NCBI RefSeq assembly: GCF_008801405.1
Contig: NZ_VZPV01000001.1
Coordinates: forward strand, 186,001 to 250,000
DNA from: Ralstonia insidiosa
Lineage (GTDB): Bacteria; Pseudomonadota; Gammaproteobacteria; Burkholderiales; Burkholderiaceae
DNA length: 64,000 bases
Direction: 5' to 3'
The notes under the pieces are model-generated. The model was not told the DNA's origin and ran no database searches. It worked only from the letters and a program-made list of their open reading frames with translations. How positions within the stretch are numbered: the stretch's first letter is position 1; the number at the start of each line of letters is the position of its first letter. A program made the position numbers and the translations under genes. Of the stretch, positions 17,781 to 25,597 are shown piece by piece.

Positions 17781-17860
17781 AGGGCAACGTAAAACCTGGG
17801 TAATCCTGGCAATAAGAAACCCGCGAGGCTTTGCAGCTCGCCGGTTTTTGGGCATGGCTT
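17781..17860. repeat. Left copy of island-flanking direct repeat
   Basis: About 80 bp here resemble 23656-23739, next to the tRNA-Ala gene, in the same orientation (roughly 70 percent by eye). Both contain GCAACG/TCAACG, a TGGCAA block, then AAACCCGC with a matching GCGGGTT-like arm and a GGCTT end. The copy includes a terminator-like hairpin (17815-17850). The two copies bracket the patch of small orphan genes and could be remnants of element ends. Confidence 0.5.
17815..17850 (+). terminator. Rho-independent terminator after the SDR gene
   Basis: An AACC-c-GCGAG stem pairs with CTCGC-c-GGTT around a nine-base loop and is followed by a short T run. It lies about 70 bp after the SDR stop codon and would end that transcript. 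Confidence 0.6.
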
Positions 17861-17976
17861 GAGACAGGGACGATCTCTTTGCCTCACCCTGAACCCCTAT
17901 CTTTGCGCCTTGGCATGGTGGCACGAGGGCCTATGAGCACGAGATCAGCCGGCTCCTCGCTGACGAGGTACTGGCG

Positions 17977-18189
17977 CTACTGATCAAGCGACCATCCTGG
18001 GTTGGGCACGTTTTTCCCTTCGCGATAGGTCCAACTCGCGCCGCACGTGCCGCACGTGAACGTGCTCACCGTGACAGCCGCCGCCTTGGATACTTTGATG
18101 CGTTGTGTGTCGGTGATTCTTAGGGAAGCATGGCCTGATGCACCAAGTCGATGGACTTCAATGGCAAGGCAAGCGTGGCAGAGTGTCAT
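17977..18189 (-). CDS. Small zinc-ribbon-like protein
   Basis: A 70-residue protein with two CxxC pairs, CHAC at residue 4 and CGTC near 47, the spacing of a small zinc ribbon. The start is set by GAGAGGA seven bases before the ATG at 18189; the longer frame to 18237 lacks such a site. It is basic in the middle and ends in NPGWSLDQ. It is the last of three small minus-strand genes (18863 to 17977) that may be one transcript. No family is recognised; a nucleic-acid or metal-binding role is plausible from the cysteines alone. Confidence 0.55.
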   Translation of the reverse strand: MTLCHACLAIEVHRLGASGHASLRITDTQRIKVSKAAAVTVSTFTCGTCGASWTYREGKNVPNPGWSLDQ

Positions 18190-18257
18190 GCCAATTCCTC
18201 TCTCGAATAACGTGGACCCGATGTAGCGCACGGGCATTCGTCCGTTTCGTCTCTGGG

Positions 18258-18512
18258 TTAGACGCCAAAGACGGGAGCGCCATATTTCAACAGCAATTGC
18301 TCGATCTGGCTCATGTCATCGGTGCGCGGTGTTCTGTCTTCTGTCACGCGTGACGGACCGCCATACACGGCAGCCACATGCCTGCGCACCGTCAGTACAT
18401 CATTGGCCGGTGGCGCGACGATGACGGCATCGCCAGGCTCGTGCCGGTAGCTGCCATCTCTCCAGCCGTCGGGCGTGAGATGCAATTCTTCCCATTCATC
18501 GCTAACAGACAT
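18258..18512 (-). CDS. Hypothetical protein
   Basis: An 84-residue, acidic, soluble protein beginning MSVSDEWEELHLTPDGW and ending LLLKYGAPVFGV. No motif is recognised. The chosen ATG follows AGAAGAGAA and fits better than the upstream ATG at 18590. It sits 81 bp after the stop of the gene at 18594-18863 and 68 bp before the zinc-ribbon gene start, all on the same strand. The composition looks protein-like rather than a shadow frame, but function is unknown. Confidence 0.5.
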   Translation of the reverse strand: MSVSDEWEELHLTPDGWRDGSYRHEPGDAVIVAPPANDVLTVRRHVAAVYGGPSRVTEDRTPRTDDMSQIEQLLLKYGAPVFGV

Positions 18513-18593
18513 GGTGATTCTCTTCTCGTTGACTGTGGGTGGGGGCATGCCGTTGCAGCAAGCGGAAAAGCCGCCCGAGGCGGCTTGCATGGT

Positions 18594-18863
18594 TCAGTTC
18601 TTGTCGCGAGGCGCCAGACGTGCGATGGCTGCTCTTCCTGCAAGCCGGGCCGCATGTCTTGCGAGTGCCTCCGTACCATGTACGTTGTGGCGCATCGAGA
18701 CGTTGGCGAGGATGCGTTCCACACCATCGCTGTACTCACTGATGAGATAGGTGGCAAACCAGATGCCGGGTTCTTGTTCAATTGGGTACACGGACACCGT
18801 GTAGGGGGAAAGGACTTGGTTCAATACACTGCTAGGTTTCGGGCGAAGGCAGATGGCAGGCAT
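18594..18863 (-). CDS. Hypothetical protein, possible distant relative of the YKGF pair
   Basis: About 89 residues with a segment PYTVSVYPIEQEPGIWFATY, then a hydrophilic middle and a helical end rich in Ala (TEALARHAARLAGRAAIARL). The order VYP, a mid-protein aromatic, then a terminal amphipathic helix recalls the paired proteins at 20514 and 21330, though identity is low. The start is uncertain: no good ribosome-binding site precedes the ATG at 18863 or the one at 18956. Function unknown. Confidence 0.4.
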   Translation of the reverse strand: MPAICLRPKPSSVLNQVLSPYTVSVYPIEQEPGIWFATYLISEYSDGVERILANVSMRHNVHGTEALARHAARLAGRAAIARLAPRDKN

Positions 18864-19309
18864 GGAGCGCCTGAGCAAGCCGCTTCCTGCAGATGAGCTA
18901 CGCCACGATGGGTGGGGCCAATGCCTTTGGATCATGCACACAAATGCATGGCGCAAGCGATTGGCAACGAGTGACCGTACTTGCGTAGGCTGGCGCGCCT
19001 AGTACATGCGTGCCGCATACGGAGCGGATAAACCGCCGGTCAGGTAGGTGATGGGCTGCGTGGCCCAAGATGATCCGGGTGTACGCCCGAGGGTGGCCGG
19101 CGCTATGTTGTGTCGTATGGCCGGTATCCGAGCCCGATCGATTCGAAAAGCGGGCAGAGGTTGTGCATGGTAACAGCTTCCCGCAACCGCTGCCTCCATG
19201 CGAGCCTTCCTTGATTTACAACGGCTGCGGTGCATGAGCAACGTGGTGCGGCGGCAGAGCGCGGTCGCAACCACATTCATGCGCTATTTCGAGATTGATG
19301 GCTTTTTTG
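18864..19309. other. Intergenic stretch without recognised gene
   Basis: About 450 bp between the small minus-strand genes and the cspA promoter. Open frames here (for example 18999-19280 on the minus strand) lack ribosome-binding sites and protein-like composition. Nothing functional was recognised; the stretch may be decayed island DNA. Confidence 0.4.
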
Positions 19310-19338
19310 TTGACAATGACTTGCGATGCTGGTAGAAC
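19310..19338 (+). promoter_or_regulatory. cspA promoter and long leader
   Basis: TTGACA (19310-19315) and TAGAAC (19333-19338) are spaced by 17 bp. Transcription from here gives a leader of about 130 nt before cspA at 19476. Long leaders of this kind act in cold-shock genes as temperature-dependent RNA switches; that function is inferred from the family. Confidence 0.55.
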
Positions 19339-19475
19339 TTGCGCCGCAGGCTTTTCAAGCAGTTACTCCGATGTTTTGGGTTGTCACGCCAAGCGACACC
19401 TTTTTCTCTTTGTTCCTTCCTTGATCGTCATGCCTGGTAAGCATGGGCTTATCCAGAACGTTTAAGGAATCCAAC

Positions 19476-19679
19476 ATGGAAACCGGTATCGTAAAGTGGT
19501 TCAACGACTCCAAGGGCTTCGGCTTCATCACCCCTGACGCAGGCGGCAACGATCTGTTTGCTCATTTCTCTGAGGTTCAGGGTAATGGGTTCAAGTCGCT
19601 TCAAGAAGGGCAGAAAGTGAGCTTTGTGTCCGGTGCTGGCCAAAAAGGCCCGGCTGCGACCAAGATTCAAGTGATCTGA
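19476..19679 (+). CDS. cspA: Cold-shock protein, CspA family
   Basis: A 67-residue single cold-shock domain. Both RNA-binding motifs are intact: KGFGFITP (RNP1) and DLFAHFSEV (RNP2 variant), with GIVKWFNDSKG at the N-terminus. Such proteins bind single-stranded RNA, melt structure and act as RNA chaperones at low temperature or in stationary phase. AAGGAA precedes the ATG. It has its own promoter with a long leader and a strong terminator, so it is monocistronic. It is a core gene enclosed by the patch of orphan genes. Confidence 0.95.
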   Translation: METGIVKWFNDSKGFGFITPDAGGNDLFAHFSEVQGNGFKSLQEGQKVSFVSGAGQKGPAATKIQVI

Positions 19680-19695
19680 GCGATCTCGCCCGCCA

Positions 19696-19728
19696 AGAAA
19701 AAACCCCGCCACGCGGGGTTTTTTTTCG
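19696..19728 (+). terminator. Rho-independent terminator of cspA
   Basis: An AAAACCCCGC stem, short CACG-type loop and GCGGGGTTTT arm are followed by eight T residues about 20 bp after the cspA stop. The A-run on the other side lets it work in both directions. Confidence 0.9.
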
Positions 19729-20094
19729 CCCTCCGCACATCGCCGTGTTCACGTCCGACATACGGCACACGCTGAGCGTCAGGTTGAAGCAGACTGCACC
19801 TTCGCCTGTTGCTTTGACTTGCGCCACGACTGCGCGCGAACGACACGTCGTGAGGTACTCCAAAAGATGATGACGCCGCAGTGCACATATGGGAGTACAG
19901 TGGAACACCGACCCACGGTGCGCCGGATCACGCATCCGTTGGTACGAAAGCATTTTTACCCGCACTTGTGATCACCGCGCTCGGTCGCGCCTCTCTCGCT
20001 GATCGTGCCCTGCCCCCTGTCATCCTCGCCAGTTCCGCACACGGAAGTTGCCTGCTAGTGCTCCTACTCGCGATGTAAGTCGTGGAAATCCGTG
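19729..20094. other. Intergenic stretch without recognised gene
   Basis: About 365 bp between the cspA terminator and the next gene. Short frames on both strands lack ribosome-binding sites. No repeat, hairpin or promoter of note was seen. Confidence 0.4.
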
Positions 20095-20421
20095 ATGCTC
20101 GATCTTGTCGCATTTACCAAGCCGGTGCTGGATGAAATTACCGGGCAGGATGTGCGGACCTGGAACACCGATCCCAGTGTGCTCACGGCAAACTGGCAGG
20201 TACCTGAGTTCGACAGCCGCATCTGGCGTGTGAGAACGCTGACGATCGCATTCACGCACGATGTCATGCATCAGTTGATGCACGCAGATCGGCAAGACCT
20301 TTGTGAGCTGCAGCGCATGCTTGACCGTTTTCTGCGGGCGCACCTTGGCGTGCATGCTCAGGTAGACCCGGGAGATCGGGCGCTCGTGATCACCGTCGAC
20401 CATCTGGGAATGGATGCATAG
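20095..20421 (+). CDS. Hypothetical protein
   Basis: A 108-residue protein with a balanced, protein-like composition: hydrophobic segments MLDLVAFTKPVLDEI and RTLTIAFTHDVMHQLM and a helical middle (ELQRMLDRFLRAHLG). No family is recognised. The ribosome-binding site is weak. A 146-residue frame lies opposite (20020-20460) but is rich in Arg, His and Pro and is judged a shadow. It is the first of four same-strand small genes reaching to 21614, possibly co-transcribed. Confidence 0.45.
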   Translation: MLDLVAFTKPVLDEITGQDVRTWNTDPSVLTANWQVPEFDSRIWRVRTLTIAFTHDVMHQLMHADRQDLCELQRMLDRFLRAHLGVHAQVDPGDRALVITVDHLGMDA

Positions 20422-20513
20422 CCGCCCGGGCCAATCAACGGGATTGCCATTCAAAACCACTGCCGGCGCCCTGCCGGGGTGTCAGTCATGCCCACCATCG
20501 GCCGGAGTCATTC

Positions 20514-20798
20514 ATGAATGCAAACCCGTCAGCCACGTACAAAGGTTTTGACCTGTATCCATTGGTGTACAGGACCGAGACGGTCCAGTCATGGCCGCGA
20601 AAGCGCCCCGATCGCACGTTCAACGCGTCTGTGATGATCTGCCGAGAGGGTCATCGACCTGGAACCGAGCATTCGCGCGTTTTTCGCGTGACGCTTGCCG
20701 TTTGGGAAAACGTTGGCACGGCGAGGCGGGGAGCGCTGAAGTTTGGCGAAGACGTCATCAATGGCCTGGTGGCGGGCGAGTCTGTAGCGTTGCTGTAA
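20514..20798 (+). CDS. Hypothetical protein, YKGF family member 1
   Basis: A 94-residue protein that aligns end to end without gaps with the protein at 21330-21614. Shared blocks are YKGFDLYPLVY, RPDR, ASVMIC, a TEHSR/TERSR block and a GTA-R-A-K helix near the C-terminus. CGGAG lies upstream of the ATG at a good distance. The pattern (a small beta-rich half then an amphipathic helix) suggests a compact domain. No function is known to me. The two copies bracket an unrelated small gene, pointing to local duplication. Confidence 0.65.
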   Translation: MNANPSATYKGFDLYPLVYRTETVQSWPRKRPDRTFNASVMICREGHRPGTEHSRVFRVTLAVWENVGTARRGALKFGEDVINGLVAGESVALL

Positions 20799-20866
20799 AG
20801 GGCGCAATGCATTTCCCCCGTTCATGGCCACGCCGATTCTGATATTGCGTTAGAGAGGAGTATTGA

Positions 20867-21271
20867 GTGCATGACCCATCCGGAAACAAGATGACGCATG
20901 CGTCTGACAAGACGAGCTTTCTCTGCACACTACCTGGAGGGGCAAAAGGCGTGACGTATTCCATCACGGTTGGCTTTTGCACCGATGGACACCCGAACTG
21001 TGTGCAATTCACCAGTTTCGTGGGTGAAGGAAGACGGTCCTTCAGGCTGTTGGCAAGCACGCCCGATGTGCCACCCACAGTTGCGCACAGCGTTGAAGCC
21101 TTTTGCCGGTTGGCCATCGGGCAAGTCGTCCGAGAAAGTCTCCACGCAAAAACTGCGCAAGGTGACCATACCCTCGACATGCACGCACAGCCTTGGGAAG
21201 GAGATCTCAGACCGGCGGGATCACGTAGCGCACAAAGGCCGCTTCGTCCGCACTCGCTTGTTCGAGGATAG
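20867..21271 (+). CDS. Hypothetical protein between the YKGF paralogues
   Basis: A 134-residue protein starting at a GTG six bases after AGAGAGGAG, a strong site; the internal ATG at 20891 is less well placed. The N-terminal half contains GVTYSITVGFCTDGHPN, weakly reminiscent of small TSCPD-type domains, but the later part does not support that well. The last 40 residues are Arg/Pro-rich and may reflect a lost stop codon or unconserved tail. It lies between the two YKGF paralogues on the same strand with 68 and 58 bp gaps. Function unknown. Confidence 0.5.
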   Translation: MHDPSGNKMTHASDKTSFLCTLPGGAKGVTYSITVGFCTDGHPNCVQFTSFVGEGRRSFRLLASTPDVPPTVAHSVEAFCRLAIGQVVRESLHAKTAQGDHTLDMHAQPWEGDLRPAGSRSAQRPLRPHSLVRG

Positions 21272-21329
21272 TTCAGTCGAGCAAGCGGAAAGAGCGTACA
21301 GTGGGGCACCCCTTTCAACGGAGATTGCT

Positions 21330-21614
21330 GTGGACGCCCATCCGACTTGCAGCTACAAGGGGTTCGATGTTTATCCCCTGATCTACCTGTTTGATACGCC
21401 TCGTGAATGGCATGAGCGGCGCCCGGATCGGGCTTACAGCGCCTCCGTGTTGATCTGCCAGGAAGGTGAGCCACCGGATACCGAGCGTTCCCGAATCTTC
21501 CCGCTGCTGACGACCCAATGGGAGAGCATCGGGACGGCAAAACGTGCGGCTGCGAAGATGGCCGAAGGCATCATCGATGGATTTGTGCCTGGCCAATTCA
21601 TGCGTTCCGCATAG
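21330..21614 (+). CDS. Hypothetical protein, YKGF family member 2
   Basis: A 94-residue paralogue of the protein at 20514-20798, same length and alignable without gaps (YKGFDVYPLIY, RRPDRAYSASVLIC, TERSR, GTAKRAAAKMAEGII). It starts at a GTG preceded by CGGAG; the open frame extends much further upstream but that part lies in the previous gene and is not coding. The pair differs at about half the positions, so the duplication is old or the copies came separately. Function unknown. Confidence 0.6.
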   Translation: MDAHPTCSYKGFDVYPLIYLFDTPREWHERRPDRAYSASVLICQEGEPPDTERSRIFPLLTTQWESIGTAKRAAAKMAEGIIDGFVPGQFMRSA

Positions 21615-22031
21615 GTGCATCAAGCAGGCTCAAAAGGTCAGTCCCTTCACTACAACATCAAGAATCCTGCCCATACGCTAGGGTCGCGTGATCACCCGTC
21701 TTAACGGGCCTACGTTTTTGCAATTTGCATGTTGGACGCTAGCCGATAGGCAGCTGAAGGGCTCGGGTTACAAAACAACAAAGCCGACACATGGTCGGCT
21801 TTGTTGTTGAAGCATAGGGCTGCACTTTGTCAGAGAAGCATACCTTTGCATCTGCTGCAAAAATAGCAGTGGCTAAACCTAGCGCATTCGCCAAACAAGC
21901 GCGACATAGCCTGGAAGTTCACCCTTTGCAGAGGCAAACGCTCAAGGTTCAGAGTGAATGGCGGCCGGAAGTTCAGCTGACCCGCTGGAGCTCGCTCCCC
22001 ATTCGAACTGTGGCCATCGAGTTCACGCGAC
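21615..22031. other. Gap with bidirectional terminator
   Basis: Between converging gene sets lies about 415 bp with one clear element: a perfect inverted repeat, ACAACAAAGCCGAC-(3-4 nt)-GTCGGCTTTGTTGT (21774-21808). It would fold as a long hairpin ending in T-rich sequence on both strands and so can terminate both the plus-strand small genes and the minus-strand gene ending at 22032. The frame at 21827-22219 on the plus strand is judged a shadow. Confidence 0.5.
21774..21808. terminator. Bidirectional hairpin terminator
   Basis: Fourteen-base arms (ACAACAAAGCCGAC and its complement) enclose a small loop, with TTTGTTGTTG on the plus strand and a matching run on the other. It separates two convergent groups of small genes. 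Confidence 0.7.
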
Positions 22032-22520
22032 CTACCGCGAGCTACAGCGATGTTGTTCAACTATTGCAGGGTCCACTGCCTCACGTCCCGGCGAGATCTG
22101 CATCATCAACAACTTTGCGTCTCCACCCGGCGTGTACCACATGCTCATCTGCGTTAGTTCGGCACCACTTGACGATTTCAACCAGCGAACCATTCGCACC
22201 TGATCTGGGAAGCACGTGACCGCCCCTTCGGTATCCTCGACGATCGTCCCAAAAGCATCCATGGTCGCCGTCATGGCTTCCACCATTTGCCTTCGGGAAA
22301 CCGCGTCGCGCATTGCCTGGGCTGCATCAGCATAGATCAGGTCGAACTGCTTCGAGTTGAAACGTTTAACCAGCAAAGCCTCCGCACGAAGTGCCGCTAT
22401 CCTATCTTCAGAAAAATACCCAATGTGAATGCGGAATCCAAGGCCAAGCAACACTGTTCCCACTACGACAATGAGCGCTATCGTGATTTTCCATTTATTG
22501 TTCTTGAGATCCAGTCTCAC
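22032..22520 (-). CDS. Membrane-anchored hypothetical protein (DUF4019/DUF3887-like)
   Basis: A 162-residue protein with one N-terminal transmembrane helix (ITIALIVVVGTVLLGLGF) and an extracytoplasmic domain. The domain has a KQFDLIYADAAQAMRDAV segment and a later strand-rich part, which resembles small NTF2-like families DUF3887/DUF4019; this is a tentative match. It starts at GTG with GGGAAAAG upstream. Composition is less GC-rich than the chromosome average. It follows the two-helix membrane protein at 22534-22794 by 13 bp, so the two are probably co-expressed. Confidence 0.6.
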   Translation of the reverse strand: MRLDLKNNKWKITIALIVVVGTVLLGLGFRIHIGYFSEDRIAALRAEALLVKRFNSKQFDLIYADAAQAMRDAVSRRQMVEAMTATMDAFGTIVEDTEGAVTCFPDQVRMVRWLKSSSGAELTQMSMWYTPGGDAKLLMMQISPGREAVDPAIVEQHRCSSR

Positions 22521-22533
22521 AGGCTTTTCCCGG

Positions 22534-22794
22534 CTACTTGTTTGTCACTTGATGGGCTATGTAAAAACCAATCGCCGCACAACTTGACGCGATTGCCGCG
22601 ATGATCAGTGAAGTCCCGGACAGAAAATAACCAGCCTTGTTCCATGCGGTTAGCCATAAGACACCTGAAACTGCTGTCCAACGCAAAGAAAATGATTTTG
22701 CATGTAACCTAAGCCAGTCGCGCTTCGCTAGCCGACCACGATCCTTCGTGCCATCTTCGGAATCAGCATCGGTTTGAGGTGCTTCAGTTGTCAT
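22534..22794 (-). CDS. Hypothetical two-helix membrane protein
   Basis: An 86-residue protein with an acidic N-terminus (TDADSEDGTKD), a basic segment (RLAKRDWLRLHAK) and two hydrophobic helices (residues about 40-53 and 57-80). No family is recognised. GCGGAAA lies before the ATG. It is 13 bp upstream of the anchored protein at 22032-22520 and is likely its operon partner. Function unknown. Confidence 0.55.
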   Translation of the reverse strand: MTTEAPQTDADSEDGTKDRGRLAKRDWLRLHAKSFSLRWTAVSGVLWLTAWNKAGYFLSGTSLIIAAIASSCAAIGFYIAHQVTNK

Positions 22795-22884
22795 TGAATT
22801 TCCGCTTTCATCGCGTTGACGAATTAAATATAGTAGTTAGGGTGAAACGGTCGGATAGGGCCGTCGGTTGACGATACTTCGATC

Positions 22885-23097
22885 TCAGCAATAGTTGAAT
22901 AATATATCGCCAATGGTCTGCGCATCGGCCTCTGAAATTTGCCCTTCCGAGACGGAAAGTGTTAGGTCAACAAGGATTGCTTTCACTGGAACATCATGCC
23001 GATTCACGAGCGACGTAAGCTCGTCGTTCACAGTTGAACTTGTGACATATACATCAATAAGCTGGAACAGATTGCTTTGCAATTCTTCGACCGTCAT
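22885..23097 (-). CDS. Hypothetical small acidic protein
   Basis: A 70-residue acidic protein (MTVEELQSNLFQLIDVYV to TIGDILFNYC) that looks entirely alpha-helical, with regular hydrophobic spacing. Base composition is clearly AT-richer than neighbouring core genes. No clear ribosome-binding site is seen. The fold could be a small immunity- or adaptor-like helical bundle, but nothing specific identifies it. It lies 90 bp upstream of the membrane-protein pair on the same strand. Confidence 0.5.
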   Translation of the reverse strand: MTVEELQSNLFQLIDVYVTSSTVNDELTSLVNRHDVPVKAILVDLTLSVSEGQISEADAQTIGDILFNYC

Positions 23098-23201
23098 TCT
23101 CGACCGCCACCTAAGGTGGCGGTGCTCTCACGAAGATAACAAATATGCGCGGCCTGAGTCACGATGTCGAGTGACAGCTACTGGCCGATAGCAGCCATTG
23201 A

Positions 23202-23513
23202 TCAGATGATCCTTGGCACTCCCGGGAGGCGATCACTGGGAGCCTCGCTAAGCGCGATCCTGCCCAGCAGGTTGAGGAACTTGTCGGCCATCGCTGCGCT
23301 GCGCTCGTCCACCACCAAGACATGTGGGGTGTTTTCAAGAACTGCCTGGCGGGCATCTAGTACGCAACGCACGACATGTTTGGAGACGACATACCCCGCC
23401 TCACCGGCGCGCTTCATCGAGTGGTTTTTATGCTGGTGCATAACCTTCCCGGAGCGGTCTGCGGCTAGTCTCGACGGGCTATCTAAGGCCGCAGAAAAAG
23501 TATGCGGATTCAT
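23202..23513 (-). CDS. Possible hypothetical protein
   Basis: A frame of up to 103 residues with a protein-like core (AGEAGYVVSKHVVRCVLD, TPHVLVVDERSAAMADKFLNLLGRIAL). Start is unclear: an ATG at 23441 follows GGGAAGG closely, while the ATG at 23513 has no site. No family is recognised. It could be a small island gene or a fragment of a larger decayed one. Confidence 0.35.
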   Translation of the reverse strand: MNPHTFSAALDSPSRLAADRSGKVMHQHKNHSMKRAGEAGYVVSKHVVRCVLDARQAVLENTPHVLVVDERSAAMADKFLNLLGRIALSEAPSDRLPGVPRII

Positions 23514-23655
23514 GCACTTAGTTTATGCATCTACGGCGCGTTGCTGCTCGGCGCGACGCAGTAGTTCGCGGGGTCAGCGATCCAAGCGTGAACAGCAGTG
23601 AAGTCGTAGAGGGGCATTGGGGGCAAGTGGTTCGTCGGGGTAGTGACTTGCCCCC

Positions 23656-23739
23656 GGGTGTCAACGGCAAAACTTAGGCAACGCTGGCAACAAAAAACCC
23701 GCAAAGCCTTTCAGCTAGCGGGTTTCTTGGCAACGCTTG
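23656..23739. repeat. Right copy of island-flanking direct repeat, with terminator
   Basis: Related to 17781-17860 in the same orientation. It holds a hairpin AACCCGC...GCGGGTT (about 23692-23727) that ends in T residues when read on the minus strand, so it is also the terminator of the tRNA-Ala gene at 23759-23834. A second inverted repeat, GGGGGCAAGT/ACTTGCCCCC (23619-23655), lies just beyond. Confidence 0.5.
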
Positions 23740-23758
23740 GCAAACCTTGCCAGTGAGT

Positions 23759-23834
<76 letters not shown>

Positions 23835-23881
23835 GTGAAAAATAAGTCTACCCGAAGTCCCGGCGCGCCTTCAATCGCGGG

Positions 23882-25597
23882 TCAACCCGGCCCTGCTTCC
23901 ATGCCAGGGTTGTCCGCCATGCCGACAATGCGCGGTGTATTCAGCGGCCGGGCGGTCACTTCGCGCTGGTCGCGCAGCCAGTCGGCCAGCACGTCCCACA
24001 CCGGGCGGCCACCGGCCTTGCGGGCTTCTGGCGACACGGCGGCCCAGCCGGCCACTTTGTAGCGGCGGTCGGCGTCGAGCGGTTTATCACCCACGCGCAT
24101 GTCGGTGATGCGCTGGCCCATCGGCTTCATCGGGTCGATGGTGTAGCGCAGGCCGCCGGTGCGCACCATGTCGCCGCCCTGCTGGTAGTACGGGTCGGGG
24201 TTGAAGAGGTTGTCGGCCACGTCTTCGAGCACGGTCTTGATGGTGGTGCCCGTCATCTCGGTGAGCGTGGTGGCGGGGTACGTGATGGCGGTCTGGGCCA
24301 TCAGCGCCTCCATCGTCAGCGCTTCGCCGGGCAGCAGCGTGGTGCCCCAGCGGAAGCCGGGCGAGAAGGCGATTTCCGCGCCCTGCGCGTGCATCAGGCC
24401 ATCGACGATGAGCTGGTCGAACGTGCCGTTGAAGTTGCCGCGCCGGTACAACAGGCCACGGTTGACGGCCAGCGTTTCGCCGAGCTTGTCTTGGTAAGGC
24501 GCACGCACGCGCTCGATGAGCGCGGTCATGGCCGGATCGGGCGGCAGCAGATCGGCGAACACGGGCAGCAGCGTGTAGCGGATGTCGCGCACGGTACCGC
24601 CGCGCACGTCCAAGTCGAGCACGCCGACGAACTTGCCGTTGGCGCCCGCGTTGGTGACGAGCGTCACGCCGCCCGGGTTGCTGACCTTGACCGGCGCCGG
24701 CACCGCATCGTGCGTGTGGCCGCCGAGGATGGCATCCAGCCCGCGCACGCGCGAGGCGAGCTTCAGGTCCACATCCATGCCGTTGTGCGAGAGCAGGACG
24801 ACCACCTTGGCGCCCTTGCCGCGCGCCTCGTCGATCATCTTCTGCAGCCGCTCTTCCTGAATGCCGAAGGTCCAGTCGGGCGTGAAATCGGCGGGGTGCG
24901 CGATCGGCGTGTAGGGGAACGCCTGGCCGACGATGGCGACCGGTACGCCGTTCAGCTCGCGCAGCACGTACGGGTCGAACACCGGGTCGCCAAAATCCGC
25001 CGTCTGGATGTTTTGCGCGACGAAGGCGACTTTGTTCTTGAAATCGTGGTCGACCACGTGGCGTACGCGGTCGGCGCCGTAGGTCATCTCCCAGTGCGGG
25101 GTCATGACGTCGACGCCGAGTGCGAGTGCCGCTTCGACCATGTCCTGTCCGTTGGTCCACAGCGCGGTTGCCGAGCCCTGCCACGTGTCACCGCCGTCGA
25201 GCAGCAGCGCGTTCGGGCGCGTGGCACGCAGGCGCTTGATGAGCGTGGCCAGATGCGCGAAGCCGCCCATGCGGCCGTAGCGGCGCGCGGCTTCGTTGAA
25301 ATTAAGCCAAGTAAAGGCATGCGCGGCACGTGTACCGGGCGCGATGCCGTAACGCTTGAGCAGCGCGTGCCCAACCAGATGCGGCGGTTGCCCGGCCCAT
25401 TGCGCTACGCCCAGGTTCATGTTGGGCTCGCGGTATTCGATGGGCAGCAACTGCGCGTGGCAGTCGGTGAAGTGCAGCAGGTGAACGTTGCCGAAGCGTG
25501 GTACGTCGTAGCTCAACGTATCGGCATGGGCATCGGTCAGGCGCAGGCCGGCGGCTGTGGCAATCGCCAGGGCTTGAACGAATTCGCGGCGGTTCAT
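23882..25597 (-). CDS. soxB: SoxB, thiosulfohydrolase
   Basis: A 571-residue periplasmic protein of the 5'-nucleotidase/metallophosphatase superfamily, the usual SoxB length. The twin-arginine signal starts NRREFVQALAIATAAG. Metal-binding motifs are HFTDCHAQLLP, GGDTWQGS, SHNGMDVD and GGHTHD, with the dimanganese-type pattern of SoxB. It hydrolyses the terminal sulfone of the SoxY-bound sulfur chain and releases sulfate. It ends the sox operon; its ATG at 25597 overlaps the stop of the thioredoxin-like gene (ATGA). Context with soxYZAX rules out a plain 5'-nucleotidase. Confidence 0.95.
   Translation of the reverse strand: MNRREFVQALAIATAAGLRLTDAHADTLSYDVPRFGNVHLLHFTDCHAQLLPIEYREPNMNLGVAQWAGQPPHLVGHALLKRYGIAPGTRAAHAFTWLNFNEAARRYGRMGGFAHLATLIKRLRATRPNALLLDGGDTWQGSATALWTNGQDMVEAALALGVDVMTPHWEMTYGADRVRHVVDHDFKNKVAFVAQNIQTADFGDPVFDPYVLRELNGVPVAIVGQAFPYTPIAHPADFTPDWTFGIQEERLQKMIDEARGKGAKVVVLLSHNGMDVDLKLASRVRGLDAILGGHTHDAVPAPVKVSNPGGVTLVTNAGANGKFVGVLDLDVRGGTVRDIRYTLLPVFADLLPPDPAMTALIERVRAPYQDKLGETLAVNRGLLYRRGNFNGTFDQLIVDGLMHAQGAEIAFSPGFRWGTTLLPGEALTMEALMAQTAITYPATTLTEMTGTTIKTVLEDVADNLFNPDPYYQQGGDMVRTGGLRYTIDPMKPMGQRITDMRVGDKPLDADRRYKVAGWAAVSPEARKAGGRPVWDVLADWLRDQREVTARPLNTPRIVGMADNPGMEAGPG

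Noticed and set aside
17861..17976. Fragment reading RAYEHEISRLLADEVLALL
   Set aside because: A short protein-like stretch that could be a remnant of a decayed gene, but it is too short and without context to call a pseudogene.
18999..19280. 93-residue minus-strand frame upstream of cspA
   Set aside because: No ribosome-binding site and a shadow-like composition; treated as intergenic.
20020..20460. 146-residue minus-strand frame
   Set aside because: The opposite plus-strand frame at 20095-20421 looks more protein-like; this one has no start site.
21827..22219. 130-residue plus-strand frame
   Set aside because: It overlaps the end of a better-supported anchored protein on the minus strand and lacks conserved features.
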